This document shows positions 8,228 through 17,447 of a stretch of DNA of 64,000 nucleotides, piece after piece (within the stretch, counting starts at the first letter, position 1; each line of letters opens with the position of its first letter). Below the pieces are notes generated by a model that did no database searches, had not been told where the DNA came from, and was given only the letters and a program-made list of their open reading frames with translations. A program made the translations under genes and the position numbers. This DNA is from PKWO01 sp036561005 (GTDB lineage Bacteria; Pseudomonadota; Gammaproteobacteria; Burkholderiales; Burkholderiaceae_D): NCBI GenBank assembly GCA_036561005.1, contig DATBQE010000117.1:48242-112241 (forward strand). Direction: 5' to 3'.

Positions 8228-9559
8228 TCAGCCCGCAGCCAATATCTCGCTATTGGCCTCGGCGATTTCGGGCGCGATGGCGGTCATCGGGAAGGTGACG
8301 ATGAAAGTGCTGCCCTGCTCGGGCTTCGATTCGATGGACAAGACGGCATCATGGCGCAACAACACATGCTTGACGATCGCCAACCCCAGGCCGGTACCCT
8401 GCGTTTCACGCGAGCGGCTCTTGTCGACGCGATAGAAGCGCTCGGTCAGGCGGGAAATATGTTCGGCCTGAATGCCGATACCGTTGTCTTGTACCGCAAA
8501 CTGCGGGCCGGTCGGGCTCATGCGCCACGATATTTTGATCGTACCGCCTTCGGGCGTGTAACGGACCGCATTCGACACCAGGTTGCCGAAGGCGCTGCGC
8601 AACTCTTCGGTGCTGCCCTTGATGTCCGGGCAATCCGCGGCCACGGTAATGGTTTGGCGCCCGGCCGACAGGGCCTTGGCCTCTTCGGTAATCTTGTCGA
8701 GCAAGGGCCCGATCGCGACACGTTCGGGCCGTAGCGGGTAATCGATCGATTCCAGACGGGTCAAGGTCAGCATGTCCTCGACCAGATTTTGCATGCGGTG
8801 GCCCTGCTCGCTCATCAACTTCAGGTGCGCGGCCCGCGTAGCAGGGTCTAGATTGCTTTGCGAGGAAGCGATTTCCAGGAAACCGTTGATCACGGTCAGG
8901 GGCGTGCGCAACTCGTGCGAGGCATTGGCGATGAAGTCGCGCCGCATCATCTCAATGCGTTCGGACTCCGTCACGTCGTGCGTGACCAGAATCTGGCGCC
9001 GGTTTTCGAACGGAATGATCTGTACGAACAGTTTGCGATCGCGCAAGCTCAAGGTGATCGGGTTTTCATAACGGCCAAGGATGATGTAATCCATGAAATC
9101 CGGATTGCGGATCAGGTTGGTCACACGCATGCCCTTGTCGCGGCTGTTCTTAAGGCCGAGATGGCGCTCGGCCGCCGGATTGCACCATTCGAGAAACAGC
9201 ACATCGTCCATGATGACCACGCCATCGGGCAGCAGGCTCATGGCCTGGCGGAAGCGGGCCAGCCATTCGGAGAGTTCGGTGCGATTTTTTTCGTCGTCGC
9301 GGCGCAGGCGGTACAGACGCGAAAATATATCCGTCCAGGCGCCCCACCCGTCCGGCAGTTTTTCGCTTTCCGGATTGTCGAGCCAACCGGACAGGCGGAA
9401 CAGGTAATGCAACTGGACGATCACCATCAGGCAGGCGCCACCCAGGCCCGCACCGAGACCCACGACAGGGCCGAAGAAGAAAGACAGGATCAAGGCTCCA
9501 ACCAGCAACAGCGACATGCGCAGCGCTGCAGGAACCCAAAACAACAAATGCGGACTCAT
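8228..9559 (-). CDS. phoR: phosphate regulon sensor histidine kinase PhoR
   Basis: The 443-aa protein has two N-terminal membrane segments (residues about 14-52), a PAS-type region (LPDGVVIMDDVLFLEWCNPAAERHLG), a HisKA domain with the phosphorylated His in ASHELRTPLTVINGF, and a HATPase domain (NLVSNAVRYTPEGG, VQDNGIGI, RETQGTGLGLAIVKH). It senses phosphate status through the Pst complex and PhoU and phosphorylates PhoB when phosphate is scarce. It is the last gene of the pst-pho cluster, separated from phoB by 118 bp. The length and architecture match PhoR of Burkholderiales. Confidence 0.95.
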   Translation of the reverse strand: MSPHLLFWVPAALRMSLLLVGALILSFFFGPVVGLGAGLGGACLMVIVQLHYLFRLSGWLDNPESEKLPDGWGAWTDIFSRLYRLRRDDEKNRTELSEWLARFRQAMSLLPDGVVIMDDVLFLEWCNPAAERHLGLKNSRDKGMRVTNLIRNPDFMDYIILGRYENPITLSLRDRKLFVQIIPFENRRQILVTHDVTESERIEMMRRDFIANASHELRTPLTVINGFLEIASSQSNLDPATRAAHLKLMSEQGHRMQNLVEDMLTLTRLESIDYPLRPERVAIGPLLDKITEEAKALSAGRQTITVAADCPDIKGSTEELRSAFGNLVSNAVRYTPEGGTIKISWRMSPTGPQFAVQDNGIGIQAEHISRLTERFYRVDKSRSRETQGTGLGLAIVKHVLLRHDAVLSIESKPEQGSTFIVTFPMTAIAPEIAEANSEILAAG

Positions 9560-9677
9560 AGGTCTATAAAGTTAGGGCGCACCGGAAGCGCATGGCTTCA
9601 CGGTATCAACGCAAGGGGCAAAAGCCAAGTCGGCGTGCGGCGCAAACAAGACGGCCTGCTTCAATAAGAAAACCGTC

Positions 9678-10373
9678 TCACTTCTCCGATAGCATATACC
9701 CAACGCTGCGCACCGTCTTGATCAGGTATTCCGCTTCCTTCAATGCTTTGCGCAAACGCAACACATGGACGTCGACGGTCCGCTCCTCGATCACGACGTG
9801 ATCGCCCCAGACCTTGTCGAGCAACTGGCTGCGCGAAAAGACCCGGTCGGGGTGGGCCAGGAAGAATTTCAGCAGTTTGAACTCGGCGTGGCCAATGTCG
9901 ATCTTCTGCTCGCTGATGCTCACGTTGCAACTGACCGGATCGAGCTTGACGACCCCGGCCGACATCATGCTCTGGGCATGCTCAGGGGTCTTGCGCCGCA
10001 ACAACGCGTTGATGCGTGCCGTCAGTTCGCGCGGCGAGAACGGCTTGGTGACGTAGTCGTCGGCGCCGTTGTCGAGGCCGGCTATCTTGTCCTCTTCCAT
10101 GCTTTTTGCGGTCAGCATGATCACCGGCAAATCGTTGAACTGACGGTCGCTGCGCAGACGCGACAACAGGCGCAGGCCGGTTTGGTCCGGCAGCATCCAG
10201 TCGAGCAGGATCAGGTGCGGCGTGCGGCGCTGGATGAACTCCCATGCATCGTTCACGTTATGCACGGCAATCGGGTTCCAGCCTGCTTCCTTGAGTGTGA
10301 AACAAACCAGTTCGACGATGGCCGGTTCGTCTTCGACGACGAGGATGGTGGTCTTGTCTGTTGCCATGATCAA
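9678..10373 (-). CDS. phoB: phosphate regulon response regulator PhoB
   Basis: The 231-aa OmpR-type regulator has a receiver domain (ILVVEDEPAIVELV, Asp in HLILLDWMLPDQTGL, TAKS, YVTKPFSPREL) and a C-terminal winged helix (AEFKLLKFFLAHPDRVFSRSQLLDKVWG, RTVDVHVLRLRKAL, VGYML). When phosphorylated it binds Pho boxes of 11-bp direct repeats; such boxes are visible in this window upstream of pstS, ppk, the olsB-like gene and ppx. Its ATG overlaps the phoU stop by four bases (ATGA), indicating translational coupling. Confidence 0.97.
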   Translation of the reverse strand: MIMATDKTTILVVEDEPAIVELVCFTLKEAGWNPIAVHNVNDAWEFIQRRTPHLILLDWMLPDQTGLRLLSRLRSDRQFNDLPVIMLTAKSMEEDKIAGLDNGADDYVTKPFSPRELTARINALLRRKTPEHAQSMMSAGVVKLDPVSCNVSISEQKIDIGHAEFKLLKFFLAHPDRVFSRSQLLDKVWGDHVVIEERTVDVHVLRLRKALKEAEYLIKTVRSVGYMLSEK

Positions 10374-11095
10374 CTCTGCGGTTCCTGCTTACCAGCGGCA
10401 TTGGCGGCGTTGGCCGCAGCATAGCCGGTATGCCGGATATCCTTGCCTTCGACAACATAAACGACATATTCGGCTATGTTCTTGCAATGGTCGCCAATGC
10501 GCTCGATCGCCTTCGCCACCCACAAGGTGTCGAGGGCGGCGGAAATTGTGCGCGGGTCTTCCATCATGAAGGTGATCATGTTGCGCATGATGGAACGAAA
10601 TTCGTGGTCGACGATTTCGTCCTGCGCAATGATCTTGATCGCCTGCTGGCCGTCGAGGCGGGCAAAGGCGTCGAGCGCGTCGCGCAGCATATTGCCTGTC
10701 GACGACGCCATCACACGGATTGTGCCGTATTGGTTGATGGTTGTGACGCCGCGCTCCTGAATATTCTTGGCGGCGCGCGCGATCTTGGTGGCTTCGTCGC
10801 CGATGCGTTCGAGATCGGTGATCACCTTGATGGTTGCCATGACCGTGCGCAAATCGTTGGCGGCCGGCTGGCGGCGCACAATCAAATGGCTGCAGGCGTC
10901 GTCCAGGGTCACTTCAAGGCGATTGACGTTTTCGTCGGCCTTGATGATTTGCTCGGCCTGTTCGATGTCGCCGCTGCGGAAGCAGGCAACCGCATCGGAA
11001 AACTGACTTTCCACCAACCCTCCCATCAGAAGAACCTTGGAACGTATATCTTCCAGGTCCTGGTCATACTGCTTTGATGAGTGCACGCCTGTCAT
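10370..11095 (-). CDS. phoU: phosphate signalling protein PhoU
   Basis: The 241-aa protein consists of two PhoU three-helix repeats with the metal-cluster-type motifs DLERIGDEATKIA and AIERIGDHCKNIAEYVVY. PhoU connects the Pst transporter to PhoR, keeping the kinase in its phosphatase mode when phosphate is plentiful and limiting uptake. It lies between pstB (64 bp upstream) and phoB (4-base overlap), the usual order in betaproteobacteria. The C-terminal tail is Ala-rich. Confidence 0.96.
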   Translation of the reverse strand: MTGVHSSKQYDQDLEDIRSKVLLMGGLVESQFSDAVACFRSGDIEQAEQIIKADENVNRLEVTLDDACSHLIVRRQPAANDLRTVMATIKVITDLERIGDEATKIARAAKNIQERGVTTINQYGTIRVMASSTGNMLRDALDAFARLDGQQAIKIIAQDEIVDHEFRSIMRNMITFMMEDPRTISAALDTLWVAKAIERIGDHCKNIAEYVVYVVEGKDIRHTGYAAANAANAAGKQEPQS

Positions 11096-11159
11096 CAGGA
11101 TTCTCCTTGGTTACTGTCTTGTTTATTTGTATCTTTGCGCATGAAAGCCCGACTGGAAA

Positions 11160-11954
11160 TTAACCGAAACGTCCGGTGATGTAGTCTTGCGTTTCCTTCT
11201 TGTCCGGATTCATGAAAATCTGGTCGGTTTCGCCGAACTCGACCAGTTCGCCGAGATACATGTAGGCGGTGTAGTCGGAACAACGCGCGGCCTGCTGCAT
11301 GTTGTGCGTCACGATGACAATCGTATAGTCGCCCTTCAGTTCGCTGATCAATTCCTCGATCTTGGAAGTCGAGATCGGATCGAGCGCCGAGGTCGGCTCA
11401 TCGAGCAGCAACACGTCAGGCTTGACCGCCACGCCGCGCGCAATGCACAGGCGCTGCTGTTGGCCGCCCGAGAGCCCGAGACCGCTCTTGTGCAGTTTGT
11501 CCTTCACTTCGGTCCACAACGCGGCCTTGTTCAGCGCCCATTCGACGCGCTCGTCCATTTCACCCTTGGGCAGGTTTTCGTACAAACGCACGCCGAATGC
11601 AATGTTGTCATACACCGTCATCGGGAACGGCGTGGGTTTCTGGAACACCATGCCGACCTTGGCGCGCAACATGTTTACGTCTTGTCCCGGGTCGAGGATG
11701 TTGTGGCCGTTGTAGATGATCTTGCCTTCGGCGCGCTGGCCGGGGTAAAGATCGTACATCCGATTGAGAGTACGCAACAGGGTCGACTTGCCGCAACCGG
11801 AAGGGCCGATGAAAGCTGTCACCTTCTTGTCGTGTATCTTGAGGTTGATATGCTTCAAGCCCTGGAAATTCCCGTAGAAAAAATTCAGGCCGGAAATTTC
11901 TATCGTCGTTTTGTTTTCGGAATTCACAGGAAGTGGATTGGACATGTCGATCAT
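11160..11954 (-). CDS. pstB: phosphate ABC transporter ATP-binding protein PstB
   Basis: The 264-aa ABC ATPase shows Walker A GPSGCGKST, Q-loop VFQKPTPFPMTVYDN, signature LSGGQQQRLCIAR, Walker B VLLLDEPTSALD and the switch His in VIVTHNMQQA. YDLYPGQRAEG and the final DYITGRFG are typical of PstB. It energises high-affinity phosphate import through PstCA. Start alternatives are the ATG at 11954 and one at 11945 (MSNPLPV); neither has a strong ribosome binding site. It starts nine bases after the pstA stop. Confidence 0.96.
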   Translation of the reverse strand: MIDMSNPLPVNSENKTTIEISGLNFFYGNFQGLKHINLKIHDKKVTAFIGPSGCGKSTLLRTLNRMYDLYPGQRAEGKIIYNGHNILDPGQDVNMLRAKVGMVFQKPTPFPMTVYDNIAFGVRLYENLPKGEMDERVEWALNKAALWTEVKDKLHKSGLGLSGGQQQRLCIARGVAVKPDVLLLDEPTSALDPISTSKIEELISELKGDYTIVIVTHNMQQAARCSDYTAYMYLGELVEFGETDQIFMNPDKKETQDYITGRFG

Positions 11955-11963
11955 TGGAAAGAA

Positions 11964-12812
11964 TTAACCCGGAACCTTCTGTGTGGACAGAAGACGCGAA
12001 ACGATATTGAGAGCCAGGACACTGAACGTTATCAGCAAGGCGGCACCCCAGCCGAGGTTGATCCAATTGTCGTTCGCGCTCATGGTAAATTGCGCGATCA
12101 CGAGCGGCAGATTGGCCATAGCCTTGTTCATGTCGGTACTGAAAAACTGGTTGCCGAAGGCGGTAAAAAGCAACGGTGCAGTCTCGCCGGAAATACGCGC
12201 CACCGCCAGCAGCACGCCGGTCATGACGCCCGCTTTAACGGCGCGCAGGCGCACCATGGTGGCAACCTTCCAGCGCGGCGCGCCGAGCGCGAAGGCCGCT
12301 TCGCGCAGGCTGGTGGGCACCAGGTTGAGCATGTTGTCGGTGGTGCGCACAATGACCGGAATGGCAATCAGCGATATGGCGAAGCTGCCTGCCCAACCGG
12401 AGAAATGGTGCACGTTCGCGACGTAGATCGCATACACGAACAGGCCGATTACGATGGACGGCGCCGACAACATGATGTCGGTGACGAAGCGCGTGATCTT
12501 GGCCAGCCAGCTTTGTTCGCCGTATTCGGCGAGGTAAATGCCGGCCAGGATGCCGATCGGCGTGCTGACCAGGGTGCCGACGCCAACCATCAACAGGCTG
12601 CCGACAATCGCGTTGATCAGGCCACCGCCCGGCGTATCCGGGCCGGGCGTTGTCTTGATGAACATGTCGAGATTGACAGCGCCAAGTCCCTTGACCAACA
12701 GCAGAATCAGAATCCAGAACAGGAAACCGATACCAACCACCATAGCAAGGAAGGACAGGCTGATGCCGATGCGGTGTACCCAAAGGCGCTTGCGGTAGAT
12801 AGGATTCATCAT
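11964..12812 (-). CDS. pstA: phosphate ABC transporter permease PstA
   Basis: The 282-aa inner-membrane protein has about six transmembrane segments and the inner-membrane permease loop (EAAFALGAPRWKVATMVRLRAVKAG) that contacts the ATPase. PDTPGGGLINAIVGSLLMVGVGTLVSTPIGI and SGETAPLLFTAFGNQ are PstA hallmarks. It forms the phosphate channel with PstC. Its start overlaps the end of pstC by four bases. Confidence 0.95.
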   Translation of the reverse strand: MMNPIYRKRLWVHRIGISLSFLAMVVGIGFLFWILILLLVKGLGAVNLDMFIKTTPGPDTPGGGLINAIVGSLLMVGVGTLVSTPIGILAGIYLAEYGEQSWLAKITRFVTDIMLSAPSIVIGLFVYAIYVANVHHFSGWAGSFAISLIAIPVIVRTTDNMLNLVPTSLREAAFALGAPRWKVATMVRLRAVKAGVMTGVLLAVARISGETAPLLFTAFGNQFFSTDMNKAMANLPLVIAQFTMSANDNWINLGWGAALLITFSVLALNIVSRLLSTQKVPG

Positions 12813-13837
12813 TTCACGCCCTCGCGACGCGCCATCATGATCAGCATCAATTTAGCCGCCGACAACACGATAAACGTCAGAATAAAAAGTATCAGGCCCA
12901 GTGTCAGCAGGGATGACACATGCAATGCCGTGTCTGCCTCGCCGAATTCGTTGGCCAGCAGGGAAGCAATGCTGTTGCCGGGGGCGAACAGCGACCAGGA
13001 AAGCTGGTTGGCATTGCCGATGACAAAGGTAACCGCCATGGTTTCACCGAGTGCACGCCCGAGGCCCAGCATGGCGCCGCCGACGACGCCGATTTTGGTA
13101 TATGGCAGCACCACCTTGCGCACCACTTCCCAGCGTGTGCAACCCAGCGCATAGGCCGATTCCTTGAGCACGGCCGGCACCACTTCAAACACGTCGCGCA
13201 TGACCGAGGCGATGAACGGAATCACCATGATGGACAAGACCAGGCCGGCGGTCAACACGCCGATGCCCATGGTCGGCCCTGTGAACAATTTGCCGATGAA
13301 GGGCACGTGGCCAAGCGTGTGCGCCATCAGAGGTTCGAGGTAAGTTGCGCAAAACGGCGCAAAGGCCGTGATGCCCCACATGCCGTAGATGATGCTGGGG
13401 ATGCCGGCCAGCAGTTCGACCGCAGTGCCCATCGGGCGGCGCAGCCAGGCCGGACAGATTTCTGTCAGGAACAGGGCAATGCCGAAGCTGATCGGGAAGG
13501 CAATGATCAGCGCAATAAAGGAAGTGACAAGGGTACCGACGATGGCGATCAGTGCGCCATACTTCTCGTTGACCGGGTCCCATTCTGCGGTGGTGAAGAA
13601 ACGCCAGCCGAATTCGTGCAGCGCCGGCATGGAGCTGATGATCAGTGAAATGATGATACCGGCGAGCACCAACAGCACGCTCAGCGCGAATATCAGCGTC
13701 ACTTTATGGAAAATGAAATCCTGGATGCGCTGCATGCGCATCGTCGCGAGCAGCGCATGGTGCTCGGGCGACGCGGCAACTGTATTTTGATTGGAATCCA
13801 CGGCGGGCGTCGCTATCGAAGAAATGTTGGCACTCAT
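12809..13837 (-). CDS. pstC: phosphate ABC transporter permease PstC
   Basis: The 342-aa membrane protein has an N-terminal extension of about 45 residues and then PstC features: FGWRFFTTAEWDPVNEKYGAL, ELLAGIPSIIYGMWG, the EAA-type loop KESAYALGCTRWEVVRKVVLPY and LGRALGETMAV. It is the partner of PstA. It is separated from pstS by 244 bp containing a structured repeat, which may allow the binding protein to be made in excess of the permeases. Confidence 0.95.
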   Translation of the reverse strand: MSANISSIATPAVDSNQNTVAASPEHHALLATMRMQRIQDFIFHKVTLIFALSVLLVLAGIIISLIISSMPALHEFGWRFFTTAEWDPVNEKYGALIAIVGTLVTSFIALIIAFPISFGIALFLTEICPAWLRRPMGTAVELLAGIPSIIYGMWGITAFAPFCATYLEPLMAHTLGHVPFIGKLFTGPTMGIGVLTAGLVLSIMVIPFIASVMRDVFEVVPAVLKESAYALGCTRWEVVRKVVLPYTKIGVVGGAMLGLGRALGETMAVTFVIGNANQLSWSLFAPGNSIASLLANEFGEADTALHVSSLLTLGLILFILTFIVLSAAKLMLIMMARREGVK

Positions 13838-13964
13838 AGGCAGACACTAACAAGGCTGAACGGGCCGCCTCCAAAACCTCACCTTGCGGTGAAGTGGAGC
13901 GCGACCCGGTTACTACCAATCAATCGGAAAAGCCCATCAAGCGAAAACGTAGCGTAACTGGGCT

Positions 13965-14073
13965 CTCTAGGAATCGTAGCGAGCGGCCCAATGTCGGATC
14001 GAGAAGCGCAGCTGTACGACTGTACAGCGAGCATCGCAGGTTCGAGATTGGACCGCGCAGTAGATTCATAGAG
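13965..14073. repeat. dispersed structured repeat, copy A (pstS-pstC gap)
   Basis: This is one of three similar elements of about 110 bp (others at 47164-47275 and 59477-59587). The ends are complementary (CTCTAGGAATC and GATTCATAGAG), CCAAT/ATTGG-type blocks form a second stem, and the central hairpin is GCTGTAC-GACT-GTACAGC (14011-14028). In the other copies the central stem has different bases but still pairs, so the fold is conserved. It contains no reading frame. It lies directly after pstS within the operon. Upstream of it in the same gap are further small hairpins (TCACC-TTGC-GGTGA). Confidence 0.72.
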
Positions 14074-14081
14074 TTGCCGAA

Positions 14082-15119
14082 TTACCAAATTGCTTTGCCT
14101 GAAGTGTCCTTGATTTGCGTCTTCCAGGAATCCTGCACCAGCTTGATGACTGGAGCCGGCATCGGCACGTAATCCAGATCAACTGCCATGGCAGTACCGT
14201 TCTTGTAAGACCAGTCGAAGAACTTCAGCACTTCCTTGGCATTGGCTGCGTTGGCTTCACTCTTGTGCATCAGAATGAAGGTTGCGCCGGTGATCGGCCA
14301 GCTGGCCTTGCCTGCCTGGTCGGTCAACACAACGGCGAAGCCCGGTGTCTTGGCCCAATCGGCGCCGGCGGCGGCGGACTTGAAGCTCTCTTCAGTCGGT
14401 TCGACGAACTGGCCGTCATGATTCTTCAACTGCGCGTATTCCATCTTGTTCTTCTTGGCATACGCATATTCCACATAGCCGATCGAACCCTTGATGTGCG
14501 TCACATTTGAAGCGACGCCTTCGTTACCCTTGCCGCCCACGCCAACCGGCCATTTGACTGCGGTACCTGCGCCAACGGCGGTCTTGAACTCGGCATTGGC
14601 CTTCGACAGATAGTCGGTGAACAGGAAGGATGTGCCCGAACCGTCGGCGCGATGCACGACGGTGATTTCGGTATCAGGCAGAGCCAGGCCGGGGTTGAGT
14701 TCGGTGATTTCCTTGGCATTCCACTTGGTGATCTTGCCGAGATAAATGCCGGCAACCACGTCGCCGGTCAACTTCATCTGGCCGGCCTTGACGTTGTCGA
14801 GGTTGACCACAGGCACGACGCCGCCCATGACCATCGGGAATTGGACGAGGCCGTCGGCATCGAGTTCATCTGCCTTGAGCGGCATGTCGGATGCACCGAA
14901 GTCAACAGTCTTTGCCTTGATTTGCTTGATGCCGCCGCCGGAACCAATCGCCTGATAGTTCAGGCCATTGCCGGTTGCTGCTTTATAGGATTCCGCCCAT
15001 TTGGCGTACACTGGAGCCGGGAATGTCGCGCCCGCGCCAGTCATGTCCGCTGCCATTGCCGAGCTTGCGGCAAATGTGACAGCAATTGTGATTGCCTGCA
15101 AAATTTGATTCAGTCGCAT
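14082..15119 (-). CDS. pstS: periplasmic phosphate-binding protein PstS
   Basis: The 345-aa protein has a signal peptide (IAVTFAASSAMA, cleaved before ADMTGAG) and the PstS fold: GAGATFPAPVYAKW, IGSGGGIKQIKAKTVDFGASD with the phosphate-binding Gly-Ser loop, VHRADGSGTSFLFTDYLSK and FFDWSYKNG. It captures phosphate in the periplasm and hands it to PstCA. It is the first gene of the cluster and has its own Pho box at 15173-15194, divergent from ppk. Confidence 0.97.
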   Translation of the reverse strand: MRLNQILQAITIAVTFAASSAMAADMTGAGATFPAPVYAKWAESYKAATGNGLNYQAIGSGGGIKQIKAKTVDFGASDMPLKADELDADGLVQFPMVMGGVVPVVNLDNVKAGQMKLTGDVVAGIYLGKITKWNAKEITELNPGLALPDTEITVVHRADGSGTSFLFTDYLSKANAEFKTAVGAGTAVKWPVGVGGKGNEGVASNVTHIKGSIGYVEYAYAKKNKMEYAQLKNHDGQFVEPTEESFKSAAAGADWAKTPGFAVVLTDQAGKASWPITGATFILMHKSEANAANAKEVLKFFDWSYKNGTAMAVDLDYVPMPAPVIKLVQDSWKTQIKDTSGKAIW

Positions 15120-15172
15120 TGTGATTCTCCCAGTTGGACCAGTGAACTCGAATGCTGCGAACTGTAACGAAG

Positions 15173-15194
15173 ATTTATGACATGATTATGACGG
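15173..15194 (-). promoter_or_regulatory. Pho box of pstS
   Basis: On the minus strand two 11-mers, CCGTCATAATC and ATGTCATAAAT, place GTCATAA twice at exactly 11-bp spacing, as in the PhoB consensus (CTGTCATAAAN). It lies about 55 bp upstream of the pstS ATG, appropriate for replacing a -35 element. Confidence 0.8.
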
Positions 15195-15236
15195 AGCGCA
15201 AATTCCTGTCACAAACCAAGAATAATTCACAATTTC

Positions 15237-15258
15237 CTGTCATCAAGCTGTCATAAAC
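15237..15258 (+). promoter_or_regulatory. Pho box of ppk
   Basis: Two perfectly phased half-sites, CTGTCATCAAG and CTGTCATAAAC, match the PhoB consensus on the plus strand. A TACACT at 15275-15280 could serve as -10. Another single half-site, CTGTCACAAAC, lies at 15206-15216. The box is about 57 bp before the ppk ATG. Confidence 0.85.
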
Positions 15259-15314
15259 ACGATTTACACTGCAATACACTCGGATTTGATCGTTTGGCAT
15301 CATAAAATAGGCAG

Positions 15315-17426
15315 ATGAATAAGAAAAACGACTCCCGCAGTCATCCCGACCTGACAGTATCCAAAAGCAGCGTTTACCTGAACCGCGAATTATCGCAACT
15401 CGCGTTTAATCGGCGTGTCTTGAGTCAGGCAGAAGATTCATCCGTTCCGTTATTGGAGCGCTTACGCTACTTATGTATCGTCAGCAACAATCTTGATGAA
15501 TTTTTCGAGGTGCGCATTGCCAGCTTGCTCGCGCAAGGCCGGCTTGACGGTGAGCCGAAGGAAAGTCCCCTGCTCGTCGCTGCGCTGGAACGTACCAGCC
15601 TTGAATGCCACGAGGTTGTCAAACGGCAATATTCCATATTGAATGACGAAATCCTGCCGCAGTTGTCCGCACAGGGAATTCACCTGTTGCGGCATCAGGA
15701 TCGTAATGATGCCCAACGGGCATGGGTCAAATCCTATTTCGACCGCGAAGTCCGCCCGCTGCTGACACCGATCGGCCTTGATCCGGCGCATCCGTTTCCA
15801 CAGGTGGTTAACAAGAGCCTCAATTTCATCGTCGAACTTTCCGGCAAGGATGCATTCGGACGCGGCACGGCGATTGCCATCGTCAAGGCGCCGCGCGTGT
15901 TGCCGCGGGTTATCCAGTTGCCTGAATCGCTATCCAAAAATGGCGTGTCGTTCTGCCTGCTCTCTTCCGTGATCCACGCCCACATCGCCGACATGTTTAC
16001 CGGGCGCGAATTGCTGGCTTACTCGCAATTCCGTGTCACGCGCAACAGCGACCTGTGGGTGGATGAAGAAGAAGTCAAGAACCTGCGCCAGGCCCTGCAG
16101 GGCGAATTGCAAAGCCGGCAATTCGGCGTGGCCGTGCGCCTGGAAGTGGCGAAGAATTGCCCGCCGCACCTGGCGAAGTTCTTGCTCCAACAATTTTCGA
16201 TCGATGAAAACCGCCTGTATGCGGTCGACGGACCGGTCAACATGGTGCGCCTGTCGGAACTGATCGAGAATGCCGGGCATCAGGATCTGCGCTTCCCGGC
16301 ATTTTCTCCGAACCTGCCTGCGCGCTTGGCCGGCGCCGATTTGTTTGCTTTGCTCAAAAAGCAGGACATCCTGCTCCATCACCCATTCCAGTCCTTCCAG
16401 CCGGTAGTCGATTTCATCCGCTCTGCGGCCTACGACCCCGATGTGGTCGCCATCAAGCAGACCATCTACCGCACCGGCATGAACTCCGACTTGATGGAGT
16501 CGCTCATCACGGCGGCCCAGCGCGGCAAGGAAGTGACTGTGATTGTCGAATTGATGGCGCGCTTCGACGAAGAAGCCAACATCAACTGGGCCGACCGTCT
16601 GGAACGTGTCGGCGCACAAGTCGTCTACGGCGTGGTCGGTTTGAAGACCCATGCCAAGATGGCATTCGTAATCCGCCGCGAGGGTGGCGCTGGCGGCAAG
16701 CTCAATTACTATTCGCACCTCGGCACAGGCAACTACCACCCGACCACGACCAAGCTATATACCGATTTCGGGCTGTTGACTGCGAACCCTGATCTGTGTG
16801 CCGAGGTCAACGAAATCTTCATTCACCTGACCAGCCTGACCAAGCCGAAGAAATTGCACTACCTCTGGCTGGCACCCTTCGTGCTGCAAAAGGAATTCAT
16901 CAAGGCGATTCGAAACGAGGCGAAGATCGCGCGCGCAGGAAGGCCCGGCGTCATCATCGCCAAAATGAACGCGCTGCTGGACGAATCGGTGATCCGCGCC
17001 CTGTATGCCGCGTCGGCCGACGGGGTTAAGATCGAGCTGATCGTACGCGGCGCCTGCGCGTTGCGCCCGGGCGTGCCGGGTTTGTCGGAAAACATCCGCG
17101 TGCGCTCGATCATCGGACGTTTCCTCGAACACAGCCGCATCTTCTATTTCCGCAACGATCTGGCGCACGACGTCTATCTCGCTTCCGCCGACTGGATGAA
17201 CCGCAATCTGTTCCGCCGCATCGAAGTCGCCTTCCCTGTACTCGACAAAGCCATGAAGAAACGCGTGATTACCGAAGGCCTGCATCCCTATTTGAAGGAC
17301 AACATCAATTCCTGGGAACTCGATTCCGATGGCCAATACACCCGGCGCAAACCACGCGCGCGGCAAGCGCCATTCGGCGCGCAACAGTATTTGATGCAGT
17401 TATTGGCACAGACCCCCACTACCTAA
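15315..17426 (+). CDS. ppk: polyphosphate kinase 1
   Basis: The 703-aa enzyme has the four PPK1 domains: N-terminal (YLNRELSQLAFNRRVL), head (RYLCIVSNNLDEFFEVR), and two phospholipase-D-like catalytic domains. The autophosphorylated His is expected in GLKTHAKMAFVIRR and the second conserved His in GRFLEHSRIFYF; HLGTGNYHPTTTKLYTDFG is another signature. It makes polyphosphate from ATP reversibly. A Pho box upstream indicates induction by PhoB together with pst. It is followed 21 bp later by sixA, so the two form an operon. Confidence 0.97.
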   Translation: MNKKNDSRSHPDLTVSKSSVYLNRELSQLAFNRRVLSQAEDSSVPLLERLRYLCIVSNNLDEFFEVRIASLLAQGRLDGEPKESPLLVAALERTSLECHEVVKRQYSILNDEILPQLSAQGIHLLRHQDRNDAQRAWVKSYFDREVRPLLTPIGLDPAHPFPQVVNKSLNFIVELSGKDAFGRGTAIAIVKAPRVLPRVIQLPESLSKNGVSFCLLSSVIHAHIADMFTGRELLAYSQFRVTRNSDLWVDEEEVKNLRQALQGELQSRQFGVAVRLEVAKNCPPHLAKFLLQQFSIDENRLYAVDGPVNMVRLSELIENAGHQDLRFPAFSPNLPARLAGADLFALLKKQDILLHHPFQSFQPVVDFIRSAAYDPDVVAIKQTIYRTGMNSDLMESLITAAQRGKEVTVIVELMARFDEEANINWADRLERVGAQVVYGVVGLKTHAKMAFVIRREGGAGGKLNYYSHLGTGNYHPTTTKLYTDFGLLTANPDLCAEVNEIFIHLTSLTKPKKLHYLWLAPFVLQKEFIKAIRNEAKIARAGRPGVIIAKMNALLDESVIRALYAASADGVKIELIVRGACALRPGVPGLSENIRVRSIIGRFLEHSRIFYFRNDLAHDVYLASADWMNRNLFRRIEVAFPVLDKAMKKRVITEGLHPYLKDNINSWELDSDGQYTRRKPRARQAPFGAQQYLMQLLAQTPTT

Positions 17427-17447
17427 TTCACATTGAGGCGACCCGAC

